DNA from: Viola odorata
Taxonomy: Eukaryota; Streptophyta; Magnoliopsida; Malpighiales; Violaceae
Direction: 5' to 3'
Assembly (NCBI GenBank): GCA_963691705.1
Contig: OY829538.1
Coordinates: 52,665,151 to 52,729,150 of the forward strand
DNA length: 64,000 nucleotides
In this document: in pieces, positions 11,282 through 22,446 of the stretch
How the letters are laid out: each line of letters opens with the position of its first letter
How positions within the stretch are numbered: the first letter of the stretch is position 1
Notes under the pieces: generated by a model
What the model was told of the DNA's origin: nothing
What the model saw: the letters and a program-made list of their open reading frames with translations, nothing else
Databases searched by the model: none
Made by a program: the position numbers and the translations under genes

Positions 11282-11923
11282 CGAAGAGTTTCAGTGTCAT
11301 CATCATTAGTTTGGATTCTCGTTTCATCTGAGTACGGTATTTAACTATATTAGGGTAACATCCGACGTATCTTTATACGATCATATGACCACATCCGTGT
11401 ATTCTTTGTGGAGCGAAATCAACTTCTCTTATAGAGTTCAAGGTTCTTTGCAATCTCGGCTATCTTTCGATCTCACTGCTTGCCCCCCCCAAGTTCGTCT
11501 TTCCTAACTCCTCCTAGTGAGGTATTATTCTCTTTTCCGAAATCTCAATCTCATCCTCCATTGCGGCAATTTTCATTATTCTTTTTGTTTAAGACACAAG
11601 GTATATCATGACAACCCAAACTAATATTTATCCTGGAAATAAATAGAGCGGAAAAAGTAAAAGATATTTGGAATAAAAACTGCATAATTATGGAAAAAGG
11701 GAGCAAAAGCTCTACAAAAGAGTTTGTCCATTTAGGGAACATTAAAACATGCATACGTTAGAAAAAAAAAGGAAATTATGGAGAGACATCAGGAAGCATG
11801 GTAGCGGTCCAATTGCACACTAGCTCCCCAGACTTCTTCACGGAAATGGATGAACTGTGAGATGGTTCTTTTTCCAAGAGCGCAAATATGCAAGGCCAAA
11901 ACTGCATTGACCTGAGTAAAGTT
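11282..11923 (-). other. Deleted pol region, no recognisable gene
   Basis: This 640-bp stretch is where protease, RT and RNase H would be expected. It has no long open frame and no motif I recognise. A run of eight C lies near 11485. It may be rearranged intron-like or leader sequence. Confidence 0.5.
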
Positions 11924-13492
11924 CTAGTTGATGATCCTTAGGGATTCTGTTGTACGATCCCCTAACACATGTTTATTCACCTCTTGCACCTCCTTAGTCA
12001 CTTTCTCATGAACCACCAGACTCTTTCCCTTGGCCTGCCTTTGCTTCTCAACTTCATCGGAAATATCGCACCCGTCACTCCGGGTCATGCCCCCAATATT
12101 AGCACTTTCTTTCATTACTTGCCTTGCTAGCATAGGAAGACCCTCTTTGATAACATCGACCTCTTTTGCCCCCCGGGTTTTCTCCTCAGCCCGAATGACC
12201 CCAGAAGCTATCAATTGCTCCATATTCTCCAAGAAAACTGCACAGTCCTGGATTTCGTATTTTCTCACCTCGGGGCTAAACAGACAACTATTAGCTTCAG
12301 AATGCTGCGGATGCCCCCCTTGGGTTGGCGCAAAGAAAAACTCTATTCGGGGTAACCCCACTACTGAAGGGGAACGATCACTAGTTTCTCCAACCATAAC
12401 AACATTCGCTTGTCCACCACCGAGGGCATGATTTGGACGGGGATTGGTGGTAGTCTCAAGCCCTTTGGCTAACTCCTCAAAAGAAATCCATCCACACTTA
12501 ATCAGATGATTAACTTTCCCCTTAAAGGCAGTACAGTTCTCTAAAGTGTGCCCCACAGCTCCGGCATGATACAGGCATCTAGCTTTTGAATCATACCATT
12601 TCGGGTAAGGAGGTTGGAGAGGTTGGACCGGAGTTGGCGCAATCCGCCCAGTTGCTAGAAGATACTCGTAGATTTCCTCTAAAGGGACTGGGAGAGGTGG
12701 CAATGGCGCCTGGTTTTGATGATAGCTTTGCTGATTTTTATTGCTCGGTTTTTTTGGGTGGTTATATTGTCTTGGTTGTGGTGGTATTTGAAGTGGGGAT
12801 GGTGAGACAAGTGAAAATGACTCATGGTTTTTTTGCTTCTTTGGTGGGTTAGAGGGTCGTTTGGTTAATTCTTGGAAGGAGATCCCTCCGCACTTGATCA
12901 AGTGATTAATCTTTCTCTTAAAGGCATTACAGTCCTCTAAAATGTGCCCTGGGACTCCCGAATGGTACGCACATGTGACATTAGGATCGAATCTTGTCGA
13001 GTAAGGAGTTCGGAGTGGTCGAGCCGGAATGGGTACAATTTTCCCAATTGTTAGAAGATGCTCATAGATTTCTTCTAAAGGGACCGGAATAGGCAGTAAT
13101 GGCTCCTTGTTCCGACAATAGTTTTGGTTATCTTGGTTATTTAGATGTGGGTCATGTAATCTAGTTTGTGCGGGTTGGGGTGATGGATAAGGTGGAGATA
13201 ATGGAGGAGTAACATTAGCAGCAGGCATTGATGAGGAAGGGAAAAAGGTAGGTTGATATAGCAATGGTGAAGGATATGGTGGTGGTGAGGAAAAAGGTGG
13301 AGGTGGGGGGAATGGTTTCCGATGAATTGGTTGGACAACACCTTTCTCCTCTAGTATAACTGTCTTTCCTAACTTGATTCCCTGCTCACCCTTGTCAGCT
13401 TGTATTGCCCTTTCTGTAGCAGCCTGAAATCGTTCTTTTAATTCCATTATCCTTTCTCTCAATGTCTTAACTGCTTTAAGATGCTCAACCAT
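11924..13492 (-). CDS. gag: Ogre-like Gag, 522 aa, duplicated zinc knuckle
   Basis: An open minus-strand frame encodes a Gag C-terminal half. The N terminus is a short charged helix (about 1-50), then a Pro-rich tract (60-115). Two CX2HX5HX4C zinc-knuckle-like modules follow at residues 174-188 (CAYHSGVPGHILEDC) and 306-320 (CLYHAGAVGHTLENC), each preceded by a conserved PVPLEEIYE segment. The module period is 132 residues. A weaker third unit near residue 420 keeps DCAVFLENMEQLI. CHHC knuckles with a YHxGxxGH core are usual in Tat-clade Gag; the clean duplication is less usual. The canonical gag core is not seen upstream, so this may be a partial Gag. Expression would depend on the element's LTR. 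Confidence 0.75.
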   Translation of the reverse strand: MVEHLKAVKTLRERIMELKERFQAATERAIQADKGEQGIKLGKTVILEEKGVVQPIHRKPFPPPPPFSSPPPYPSPLLYQPTFFPSSSMPAANVTPPLSPPYPSPQPAQTRLHDPHLNNQDNQNYCRNKEPLLPIPVPLEEIYEHLLTIGKIVPIPARPLRTPYSTRFDPNVTCAYHSGVPGHILEDCNAFKRKINHLIKCGGISFQELTKRPSNPPKKQKNHESFSLVSPSPLQIPPQPRQYNHPKKPSNKNQQSYHQNQAPLPPLPVPLEEIYEYLLATGRIAPTPVQPLQPPYPKWYDSKARCLYHAGAVGHTLENCTAFKGKVNHLIKCGWISFEELAKGLETTTNPRPNHALGGGQANVVMVGETSDRSPSVVGLPRIEFFFAPTQGGHPQHSEANSCLFSPEVRKYEIQDCAVFLENMEQLIASGVIRAEEKTRGAKEVDVIKEGLPMLARQVMKESANIGGMTRSDGCDISDEVEKQRQAKGKSLVVHEKVTKEVQEVNKHVLGDRTTESLRIIN

Positions 13493-13600
13493 TTTTCGTG
13501 TTTAAAGTCTGGTAGCGTGGAGCTTTTGGGGAATAGTTCGTTTCTTGGGATTTATCTTAACTTTTTCTGAAAACAAAGAGAAAAATAGATGTAAGTTTTC

Positions 13601-13602
13601 AG

Positions 13603-13646
<44 letters not shown>

Positions 13647-13647
13647 G
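13601..13647. repeat. AAT trinucleotide microsatellite
   Basis: About fifteen uninterrupted AAT units lie just upstream (in element orientation) of the Ogre-like gag start. Confidence 0.95.
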
Positions 13648-13649
13648 GC

Positions 13650-14312
13650 AGAAATGCTATCTCAAGGACTCCACTCCGCTTATTCAATTTTTCGGCTCCT
13701 CCTTGATCTTTCACTTGATACTTTTGAGATTCGGATGGAAAGGAACATGAAGCCATTATACCGACGAGGTTGACGAAAGGAAGCTTCGATTCATTCCCGA
13801 GACGAGGGAAAAAATACTAAAGGAAGCTTCTATTCATTCACGAGGGAAGAGGGAAGCTTCTATTCATTCCTGACAACATATATTGACGATTCCTTGATCA
13901 AGATGGAAGATGGAAGATCTCGTAATTGACAGCCTTTCCTAACCTTTTAACAAGGCTAGGGTCCCCGCCCCTTACGTTTCTTTTCCAAAATCCAAACTCA
14001 ATCTTGGATCATGAATAATCTTCTTTATCGGTCTCTAGCTGTCAAGTCTGTTTTGCAAGAGAAGAGCTTCAATTCATTCTCGAAATCACAAAGGGAAATT
14101 TCTATTCATTCCAGGAACTGCAAAGGGAAATGAAAGAGAGGCATCGAAGCAAGGTAAGGTTAAGCAATTTGCAAATGGTAACCATCCATGAAGAAGAAAT
14201 AACCATCATTCATATGATTGTGACCAATCATTTGAAAAAACGTACATCCAAAGTAAAACACCTCCAAGTACTTGCTCCCATTAAAACAATACAATCGCAA
14301 CATTAAAATAAA
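13650..14312 (-). other. Ogre-like leader between ORF1 and gag
   Basis: No convincing gene. Short imperfect repeats of GAAGCTTCTATTCATTC occur at about 13780-13880 and 14065-14115. The region separates the ORF1-like frame from gag. Confidence 0.5.
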
Positions 14313-16095
14313 TCAACATCTTGAGGCTTGACTGCTGGTGGAATTTTCTCCCATCTGCTCCATCAAGGCAACCTTCTTCTTCTGCACCTTCTCTTCAGCT
14401 TCTAAAACCACTACTCGGGCTCGCAAGACTTGATTCTCTCCATCTATGATGGTTTTCTCTTTGATGCGATCAGTCAAAATCTCAATCATTGCATCTTTCT
14501 CTCGGACCAAAGCGCTTGAAATCTCCTTTTTATTGACTTCTTCTTTCAATCTCCTTCTAAATTTTTTCATTGGCTATCCTTTGGTTTCTAAGGTTTATTT
14601 GTACGTTCTCCCTATCTAATCCACGTATTTTAAGCTCGAAATCCATCTTGTCAATCAACAGATTATCCCTCTCTTTCATCACCAAATCTGGTTCTTCTTT
14701 CACTACTCGCAATTGCTCCATCAACTGGGCATAAGCCACATAACTAACCTCTGCATTGGCATGGCATTCACCTTCTTCTTCCATAGGATTCCTGCTTTCT
14801 GAAAGGGGCAAAACATTTCCATTAATCTTGTTCCTCCGCCATTCTGAGTATTCCTTTGTTGGCCGAGTAGGGATAGCATGTCCCTCAAGGCAAAATGGGG
14901 TACGCCACTCATTCACATACTGACGTAGGGTGTCAGTCTCTTCTGAGTGCGGTGGACTCGAGCTCGGCATACCAAAAGTGGCGGGGATAATTTGCATAAT
15001 GCAAAATTGGCCAAGGACAAGAGTTGGGCAATAGGGCACACATCCCCTTGCTCCGATCAATGGGACCCATAATAAGTCCCCGCAACTCACAATAGGATTA
15101 GCAGCTCGCAACTATTTGGCATGTCTGTCGATATCTTCTTCGGAAAGATTCAGGAATCTACCAACCCAGGCCTCTTTATCTTCCATTTTCCATTTATCCA
15201 CCGCCATTTCGTCACCGATTCCCTTAATGACTCTCTCCCAAGGATCCATACCTATGTAACTTGGAACAAACAAAGACTGATCCGGTCTTTGTTTAAAATG
15301 GCTGATCAACCATACCGTCAAAAGTTGAGTGCAACAAGTGAGTTTTCCTTTCCCAGTTCGCCTGCAACAGTCTAAAGAGCGGAATGTCTCTGCCAGAATA
15401 GTTGTTGTAGGGTTGACTTTATTCCTTTCCATCTCATGAAACACATTAGCCGCTTCAAAATCAACACAATCCTTCATCTTAGGAAGTAATACTAAACCCA
15501 TTATGGCAAAGGCTAGGATCTTTAACCGCTTCTCCCCTTGAGACGAATGAAATTGCCTGACGACATCCGACCAACCCCACGCATAATTCTCGTTTCTCCA
15601 ATGAGTGGGGATTCCCACCAATTTTTCCAAACTCGATTTGACGCTATCAGACTTAACGAGGACATTCTGATAAATACATGATACTGGGGGAACAAAGCAT
15701 AATAATGCGGCATACTCCTCTAGAGTAGGAGTCAAATCTATTCCTTTGTCGAAGGAAAAACATCGGTAGTAGGGGTCCCAGAATTGTAGAGCCGCTCGGA
15801 TGCAACTTAGGTCAACCTTCACATCTATTAGCATTAACAGTTTCCCATACTTGCATTGGAATTGCATTTTCTCATCAACAGTAAGCTCATTTCTCAATTC
15901 TTTGATCTTTGTAGCATCAAACTCCACCTTCTCCGCGCTAACCTTGGTCATGACATCCGAAACAAAACCCGGTTCTAACATGTCCCCGTGCATCAACTGA
16001 TCATTGTAACTCTTTTTCCCAAAAGTATCAAGTGAAAGCATAGTGGGTACAGCCATCGGATGAATAAGCAAGGTGGGTCCTGTTACAAATACCAA
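14313..16095 (-). pseudogene. ORF1-like gene upstream of gag (DUF7745-like), broken
   Basis: Reading from 16095, the first 327 residues include QCKYGKLLMLIDVKVD and LQFWDPYYRCFSF, which resemble the plant DUF7745 domain found in retroelement ORFs. A single in-frame TAG at 15112-15114 interrupts it; the frame then continues to 14557 with PLIGARGCVPYCP, as in the family. Near 14575 a frameshift leads into a coiled-coil tail (14570-14313) rich in Lys and Glu. Ogre elements carry an extra ORF1 of unknown role before gag, and position and size fit that. With one stop and one shift the full protein is not made, although the N-terminal part is open. Confidence 0.72.
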
Positions 16096-16594
16096 ACATG
16101 TATTAGCAAACCGAATATCATAAACATGTTAATACGCAAAATAATTTAATAATAACAAGGACGGAAATAAATTAATGGATATATAAAAGAAAAATGGAGA
16201 ATCATGGCCATAAGGAATCACTTTGAACAATACACACGCGATTGTGATGCACATGCTTGGATAACTTCAACTACTTCTAACTGGCTGAAAGGTTCCCGGA
16301 CGATACCATAAAAGTGGTCCCTTAGTAAATGGATATGTGATTGCTGACCGAAACATAAAGGAATCGGGGCGCTCACCCATTTAGGGGTTCTAGTCCGAGT
16401 TAGGGTTCATGAAAGCTGACTGGGACCCAAGTCCTCAGGGCTTCACTAATACCAACCTAATCCTATTTGGGAAGGCCCGGCGAAAGGGCATTATGCGTGA
16501 TGCGAATGAGAAGACAGCAGTTGATATCTAAGCGAATAAATAAATAATAACAATAAACACCTCAAGCAAATAATTCCGGCTTCGACCCTAAGAT

Positions 16595-16611
16595 CCCCAG
16601 TGAAGTCGCCA
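16595..16611 (-). other. Primer-binding site of Ogre-like element
   Basis: The minus strand reads TGGCGACTTCACTGGGG just inside the right LTR. This TGGCGAC...TGGGG form is typical of plant Ty3/Gypsy primer sites. The exact tRNA cannot be assigned here. Confidence 0.75.
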
Positions 16612-16614
16612 AAC

Positions 16615-19600
16615 TGTCGCACCGTCGCGAGCGATTTTCGGGACGCAATGAAATTCACATAACAATGAAGTCGCCACCCTATTTTCTAAGGTTTAGGGAA
16701 ACCTAAAAAGTTCGAAAAAGAAGAAGAAAATAAAATAAAACTAAGGCACAAATAAAAGGGTCTAAACCCGAGAACTACGGTTCGGGGTCGTATTATGGGC
16801 TCGGGAAGGTGTTAGGCACCCGAGTCTCATCCTTAAAAAGGTTACCGGTTCTAAAAAAAAGAGGTGTTTAAAAATCATGTTGAAAACAAGTAATTGGGCC
16901 CTCAGGGGAGGTATCGTCGCTTTAGCTTTAAGTCGGTTTGATTGATTTTATCCTAATTATTGTCGAGTTGTTTAACAGAAAATAACATTTTTAATCTCTA
17001 AAACATGAAAAAGGTTGGTTATATACCTATTCCGGTTTAATTTAATCGAGTTCAAAATTAGTCCGATTACATGCCAATTTTGGTGAAATTACTACCATTT
17101 TATTATTAATCTTTACCAAAGCGACGACCCTAGTGAATCACAGACGAATCACGGTGAACAAATCCACTATCATCACGTTTGAAACACTATCATCATTGGG
17201 CCAATGCACGTGATTAATCCTATTTACTAAGTGATTCTACGCATGCATAGACTAGCAAAGTACCATTTTCATGAAATGCGAGAAAACACGTTGAAAAGAG
17301 AAAAACCGGGAAGTGGGGTCGAAGCCGCGCACATAACACATTCGTCAATATAGCATAAATTAAAATACATTCATGAGCAAAAACTAAATAACAAAGGATT
17401 TCTAAATTTAAGCGATCACACAACAGTAAAGATCTAAATCTCATTTTTAAAAAAAGGGAAACATATAAGAGGGTTTAAAAATATGGAGGTATTTTCTATG
17501 AGTTGGGCTTAAGGCCCATTTACTATCTTTTCGCTTTCAAATGATTATTCTCTTTGGTGATTTACTATTTTTGAATGAGATTAAGTTATTGGAAAAGATT
17601 TAAATCTTAGGTTTTAATTACTATTTTGTTTAATTTTCTTTGATTGATTTTACTCATTTTTTATTTTCAGGGAATTATTAAAGGTTTGGGGATTTAGTAA
17701 TTAATAATCATGCAATTGAATTAGAGCGTGATGTTTATTATTAATCCTATTCAAATTTCATGCATTTAAAGAAAATAAAATGTTGAGTATTTCTACCTAA
17801 TTCGTTCAAACAAGGGTTGATTAAAGATTAAAACTAAAGAGAGTTTCTTAATCAAACTATTCTCATGCAATCAAATTAATTTTAAATTATAGCAATTCTA
17901 AATAATCATGCATCACATAACAAATAAAATAACTAGCAAAAATCTCCTCGAACGGGCACCTGCATCACAGATCGGTTAGTAGCACAGAACGAAAATAAAT
18001 AAATATTACAAGCATGCATACGAGTAAACTACGAACGAAATAAATAAAAAAGCTCTCGACGGGCCAGCCTAACAACAACAGCCCATCTCTCCTTCTTCTT
18101 TCTTAATGGGCCGGCCTAGCCAAGCCCAACCCTAACAAATAATAGGATTTTCTCATCAGCCCCAACCCTACACAAACATAATTCATCTCCTTCCCTTTCC
18201 TCAAGCCGCCGGCGGCTACACAAGCAAACCAATCTCTTTCTTCCTCTGCCGTCGGCGACTCCTCCTCTATCTCTTCATCTCCTACGAATCAAACACAAAC
18301 ACAACAGCAAAGAGACCAACAACAAGCACAAAAACAGGAGCAAAGTAAGCAAGAGAGGAAACGAACGGAGAGGTCGCGGCTGGCGCGGCGACGGGGCTGG
18401 AACGACGGTGAACCGCGGCGACGGCGCTGGCGCGGGTGAGGTGAGTATTTTGGTTAGTAGCACAGAACGAACATAATTCTTAATGGGCCGGCCTAGCCAA
18501 GCCCAACCCTAACAAATAATAGGATTTTCTCATCAGCCCCAACCCTACACAAACATAATTCATCTCCTTCCCTTTCCTCAAGCCGCCGGCGGCTACACAA
18601 GCAAACCAATCTCTTTCTTCCTCTGCCGCCGGCGACTCCTCCTCTATCTCTTCATCTCCTACGAATCAAACACAAACACAACAGCAAAGAGACCAACAAC
18701 AAGCACAAAAACAGGAGCAAAGTAAGCAAGAGAGGAAACGAACGGAGAGGTCGCGGCTGGCGCGGCGACGGGGCTGGCGCGGGTGAGGTGAGTATTTTGG
18801 TTGAATGGCCGACGGGTTTGAGCGGCTGGGTAGCTGGATTAGGTTCAGTGGTGGTTTGCAGTGGTGGTTTGGGTGGATTTCGGGGCTGGTTTTGGGGCTG
18901 ATTTGTTACTGATTTTGGGGCTGTTTGGGTGGACTTCGGGGCTGATTTTGGGACTGATTTTGGGTGGCAGAGGTGGCTGTTTTAGGGTGGCAGAGGTGAC
19001 TGATTGGTGCTGGTTCGGTGACTGTTTGGTGTTGATTTTAGGTTGGTTTGGGGCGGTCTTTGTGGCTGTTTCGGGTGAGGTGGACCGGAATGGTGGTTTT
19101 TGAGTTGTGTTTGAATTAATTTTGGGTTGGGTGTATTTGGTTTTGGATAAGTGATTTAATTTGCTGATGGGTGATTTAATTTGGGTTTGATGAGTAGGTG
19201 CAGTGTGTCGATGATTTTGGTGATTTTAAAGAGAGGGCGTGGCGTTTAGGCAGTGAGGGTTAAGATGGGTTCAGTATTGGGCAGCGAGGATGAAGATATT
19301 TGTTGGTGATCGTGTGGGATTGGGATTTCTACAGAGTGAGAGTGAAATTGAGGGTTGGGATTTGGCAGGGGGGGGGGGGTAATTTGCTCTGGGATCAGTC
19401 TCCTCCTCTTGCAAAGGATTTGCTCTTAATTTATAGAGGGTGAGATACATTGAGGAGGTAGGGGTCCGGTCATGGTGATGAGAGAAGGGATTGAGATTAA
19501 TTCAAATGTTTGTCAGAGATTTTTGAAGAAAAATTGGAAGAATGAGCGGGGTTCATGGGATCTGCTTTGACAAATGGAGAGGAGAGCCGGCTCTCTCAGA

Positions 19601-19978
19601 TTTTCTTTTGAAAACTGAGGAAAAGAGCCGTTTGTGTCCGATTCCCTTTGACAATGGGAGAGGTGAACAACCTTCATCAGATTTCATTTGAAAAATGAGG
19701 AAGAAGAGAGGTGGTTCGGTGATCATGGGTATTTATATTATTTAGTTCGAGCTAACGGTCCGATAAATCGATAAAAGCTCGAATAAAAATACGAACAAAA
19801 AATAAAATATAATACCAGGATACGAAAAATAAATAATGGTAATAATAATAATGATAATAATAATAATAATACTTGACAATATAATTAACAATAATTATGG
19901 ACGATAAAATAAAAAATAAAAATGTGGGTATGTTATGATATGGTAACGATTACTCATGTCAAAAATCGGGTAGCAACA
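16615..19978 (-). repeat. 5' LTR of Ogre-like element, with internal duplication
   Basis: A 3,364-bp partner of 6604-9602. It is 365 bp longer because of an internal duplication (18101-18800), a duplicated CAGTGGTGGTTTG near 18846 and a G-run of 12 (19368-19379) instead of 7. Other differences are scattered single bases. Confidence 0.95.
18101..18800. repeat. Imperfect duplication inside Ogre-like LTR
   Basis: The block starting TCTTAATGGGCCGG at 18101 recurs at 18478. Between the copies is GGTTAGTAGCACAGAACGA, which also occurs once at about 17974 upstream. The second copy lacks about 30 bp near its end. The pattern looks like a template jump back at a shared GGTT during reverse transcription, followed by a short deletion. 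Confidence 0.8.
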
Positions 19979-19983
19979 GTATC

Positions 19984-20784
19984 TTTCTCAATCAACCTAA
20001 ATACATCAAGGATCTCCTAAGCAAATATGGATACAAAGATGTCAAGGAGAGTCCTATTCCCTTTAGTCCAACCGTCAACCTCGACAAAGATGAAGATGGT
20101 AAAGATGTAGATATTACTCTATATCGAGGTATGATTGGAAGTCTCTTATATTTAACGGCAAGTAGACCGGATATAATGTTTAGTGTTTGTCTATTTGCTC
20201 GTTTTCAATCTTTTCCTAAAGAATCTCACTTGCTTGCTTTGAAAAGAATTTTCAAATATTTGAAAGGTACTTCTAAATTAGGTCTTTGGTACCCTAAAGG
20301 GTCTAGCATTGATTTAATTGGCTATACCGATTCAGATTTTGCTGGTTCTAAAACCGATAGGAAAAGCACTAGTGGTTCATGTCAATTTTTAGGACAATGC
20401 ATGGTCTCTTGGTCAAGTAAGAAACAAAATTCAGTAGCTATTTCTACCACGGAAGCTGAATATATTGCTGCCGGATCTTGTGTTTCTCAAATTTTATGGA
20501 TGAAACAAACCTTAGAAGATTTTAATCTTAAGTTTTGTAAGATTCCTATCTTTTGTGATAATCTAAGTGCTATTCAATTGACCAAGAATCCTATTTGCCA
20601 CTCACGAACCAAGCATATTGATATAAAACATCATTTTATTCGTGATCATTTGGCTAAAGGGGACATTATGCTTGAATTTGTTGGTACTAACAATCAGCTT
20701 GCAGATATTTTTACCAAAGCTCTTGCCAAAGAACGTTTTGTGGAACTAAGACATGAAATTGGTATTTGCAATCCATTTGAGTAA
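19984..20784 (+). pseudogene. pol: Inner Sirevirus RT tail and RNase H
   Basis: In the frame continuing from 6499-6603, this encodes the RT connection (RGMIGSLLYLTASRPDI) and a Copia RNase H with its acidic residues in YTDSDFAG, STTEAEY and FCDNLSA. It ends with TKHIDIKHHFIRDH and ADIFTKAL, the usual Copia C terminus. RNase H removes RNA from the RNA-DNA hybrid. The segment is open and well preserved from 19984 to its TAA-type stop, but it is separated from the rest of pol by the 13.4-kb insertion and lacks the RT active site upstream. Confidence 0.88.
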
Positions 20785-21202
20785 GGTTTTGGTTATCCTT
20801 TTCTTTATCTTTTGTTGGATAATTGTTTGATCTTAATACTTGTTAAAGTATTTTTGGATTTGATCTTTGTTTGCTCCTTTCTTTACTCCTTATATGATGT
20901 TTTGGACCTCCCATTTTTACCCTTTTTGCTAATGACAAAGGGGGAGAATGAGTTAAGGGGGAGTTTGGTAACGAAGCTTACATCAAAGGGGAGAATGAGT
21001 TTGGGAGAAAGGTAAGATTAAGGGGGAGCAAAACTTTTAATCTTTGCTATGCTCTATGTGCAACTAATGTTTTATGTAGGGGGAGCATTTATTTGGCAAA
21101 GATAGGAGATGTAAGTTTACTCCATTTAACTTTAATTTCAATTGCTAGCTTAAATATGTTTTGATTTTAGTTTGTGGTTGTCATCATCAAAAAGGGGGAG
21201 AT
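20785..21202 (+). other. Sirevirus 3' region with repeated polypurine tracts
   Basis: Six GGGGAG or GGGGGAG tracts occur at about 20940, 20957, 20988, 21022, 21080 and 21194. The last, AAAAAGGGGGAGAT, abuts the 3' LTR and is the functional position. Multiple upstream polypurine tracts are a recognised Sirevirus trait. No gene is apparent; a 67-codon frame at 20812 is hydrophobic and unremarkable. Confidence 0.85.
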
Positions 21203-22441
21203 TGTTAGCCCAAGGGCAATCTCATCTTTGTTTTGATGATTTTAGACACACAAACTAATTACCTTACTAATGCAATTTGAAGTTAAAGTGTGTGTAGTTT
21301 GCGACGAACAAATAAGAGGCAACAAATCAAGATATCGCAAGCTCTAGATCAAGTGTACTTTAGGACTTTAATCATGTAAGTATGATTCTATTTAACAGTT
21401 GATTTATGTTCAAAATACCTCAAGGAAAGTGTGAAAAAAAGTTTTACGCAAAAACGATTTTTCAGTCAAAAGTTATTCAAGTTTTAGTAAATCAGAAAAG
21501 TGGCTAAACGTGATCACGGTTAGACCTAAACGCGAATCACGGTTAGACCTAAACGCGAATCACGGTTAGGAGCTGTCAAAATGCCGAAACTTTCCAGAAG
21601 GTAACGTGAATCACGGTTAAGGGCTAAACGTGAATCACGGTTAGAAATTGTCTCTAACCGTGATCACGGTTGGTCTTAAACGTGATCACGGTAAGCATAA
21701 CGGCTAGTTTTCTTAACAACTCTTTTGTCCACTACAAACGGATTTTTTGGCTCCATACTTTCTTGTCTGAACTTCCATTGATCTTAAGCTATAAATACTC
21801 ATCCTAGATGAGTTAGAACTTAACAAGAACAACTAGAATACACATTAAACACAAGAAAGATTTAGAAAGCTTTCATACTCTTTCAAAGCCAAAATCTGAG
21901 TTTTTGCAAAAGCTTACAACTTCAAACTGTCATAACGCAAGCTTTACAAATCCGAATTTACTCATTCTTGCGTTCATATTTCAAGTAAGTTTTAAGCTTT
22001 CTTTTGAGGTATTCTTGTTCATTTATTAGTGTTGATTATTGAATCATACATAGGTTATTTGTACACCAATTGTGTTGCTATTTAACATTCTCTTGTCAAG
22101 TATTCTTGATTGTGATAGGTTGTGATTGAGCCCGGAAAAATCACATTGTAAGGTTTATTGGTTGAGCCCGCAAAACCAAGGTAAAAGGTTTATTGGTTGA
22201 GCCCGGAAAAACCAAGGTGTAAGGTTTGAGTTGAACCCGTAAAAACTCAAGGTAAATAACGAAGTGTTCGTTGTTCAAAATCCTAAGAGGAGGACTCTTA
22301 GGTAATGGAGTACAATTCATTGAGGAATTGGAACCACTATATATCCTTGTGTTTTTACATTCTATTTCCGCACTCATATATCCTTATATTTTGTGTTAGA
22401 ATTTTATTTGCCTATTCACCCCCCCTCTAGGCCGTTTATCA
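21203..22441 (+). repeat. 3' LTR of inner Sirevirus
   Basis: A 1,239-bp partner of 1934-3150. It has one extra palindromic unit (TTAGACCTAAACGCGAATCACGG repeated near 21530-21560), which accounts for most of the length difference, and one missing A near 22173. Confidence 0.95.
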
Positions 22442-22446
22442 AGGTG

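Larger units (their letters stand above)
6604..19978 (-). mobile_element. Ogre/Tat-like Ty3/Gypsy element, nested in Sirevirus pol
   Basis: A 13.4-kb minus-strand element is flanked by a perfect 5-bp duplication GTATC (6599-6603 and 19979-19983). In its own direction it runs LTR (16615-19978), primer site, ORF1-like region, gag, integrase remnant, repeat-rich 3' region, polypurine tract, LTR (6604-9602). An extra ORF upstream of gag, very long LTRs and a tandem-repeat-rich 3' region are hallmarks of the Tat/Ogre clade. Protease, RT and RNase H are missing. The LTR copies are nearly identical (about eight or nine substitutions in 3 kb by eye), so insertion was recent and must have used enzymes supplied in trans, unless pol was lost after insertion. 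Confidence 0.9.
1934..22441 (+). mobile_element. Inner Sirevirus (Ty1/Copia) LTR retrotransposon
   Basis: Both LTRs begin TG and end CA, and the element is flanked by a perfect 5-bp target duplication AGGTG (1929-1933 and 22442-22446). The order is LTR, primer-binding site, gag, protease-integrase, RT remnant, RNase H, polypurine tracts, LTR. Assignment to the Sirevirus (SIRE/Maximus) lineage rests on the long two-knuckle Gag, the repeated GGGGAG tracts before the 3' LTR and the palindrome cluster in the LTR. The 20.5-kb length is due to a 13.4-kb Gypsy element inside pol. By eye the LTRs differ by about ten substitutions, one single-base gap and one 23-bp repeat unit. The RT catalytic core is missing, so it could only move with help. 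Confidence 0.93.

Noticed and set aside
13502..13756. 84-codon frame with a poly-Ile run
   Set aside because: The Ile run is the AAT microsatellite read on the minus strand. No domain.
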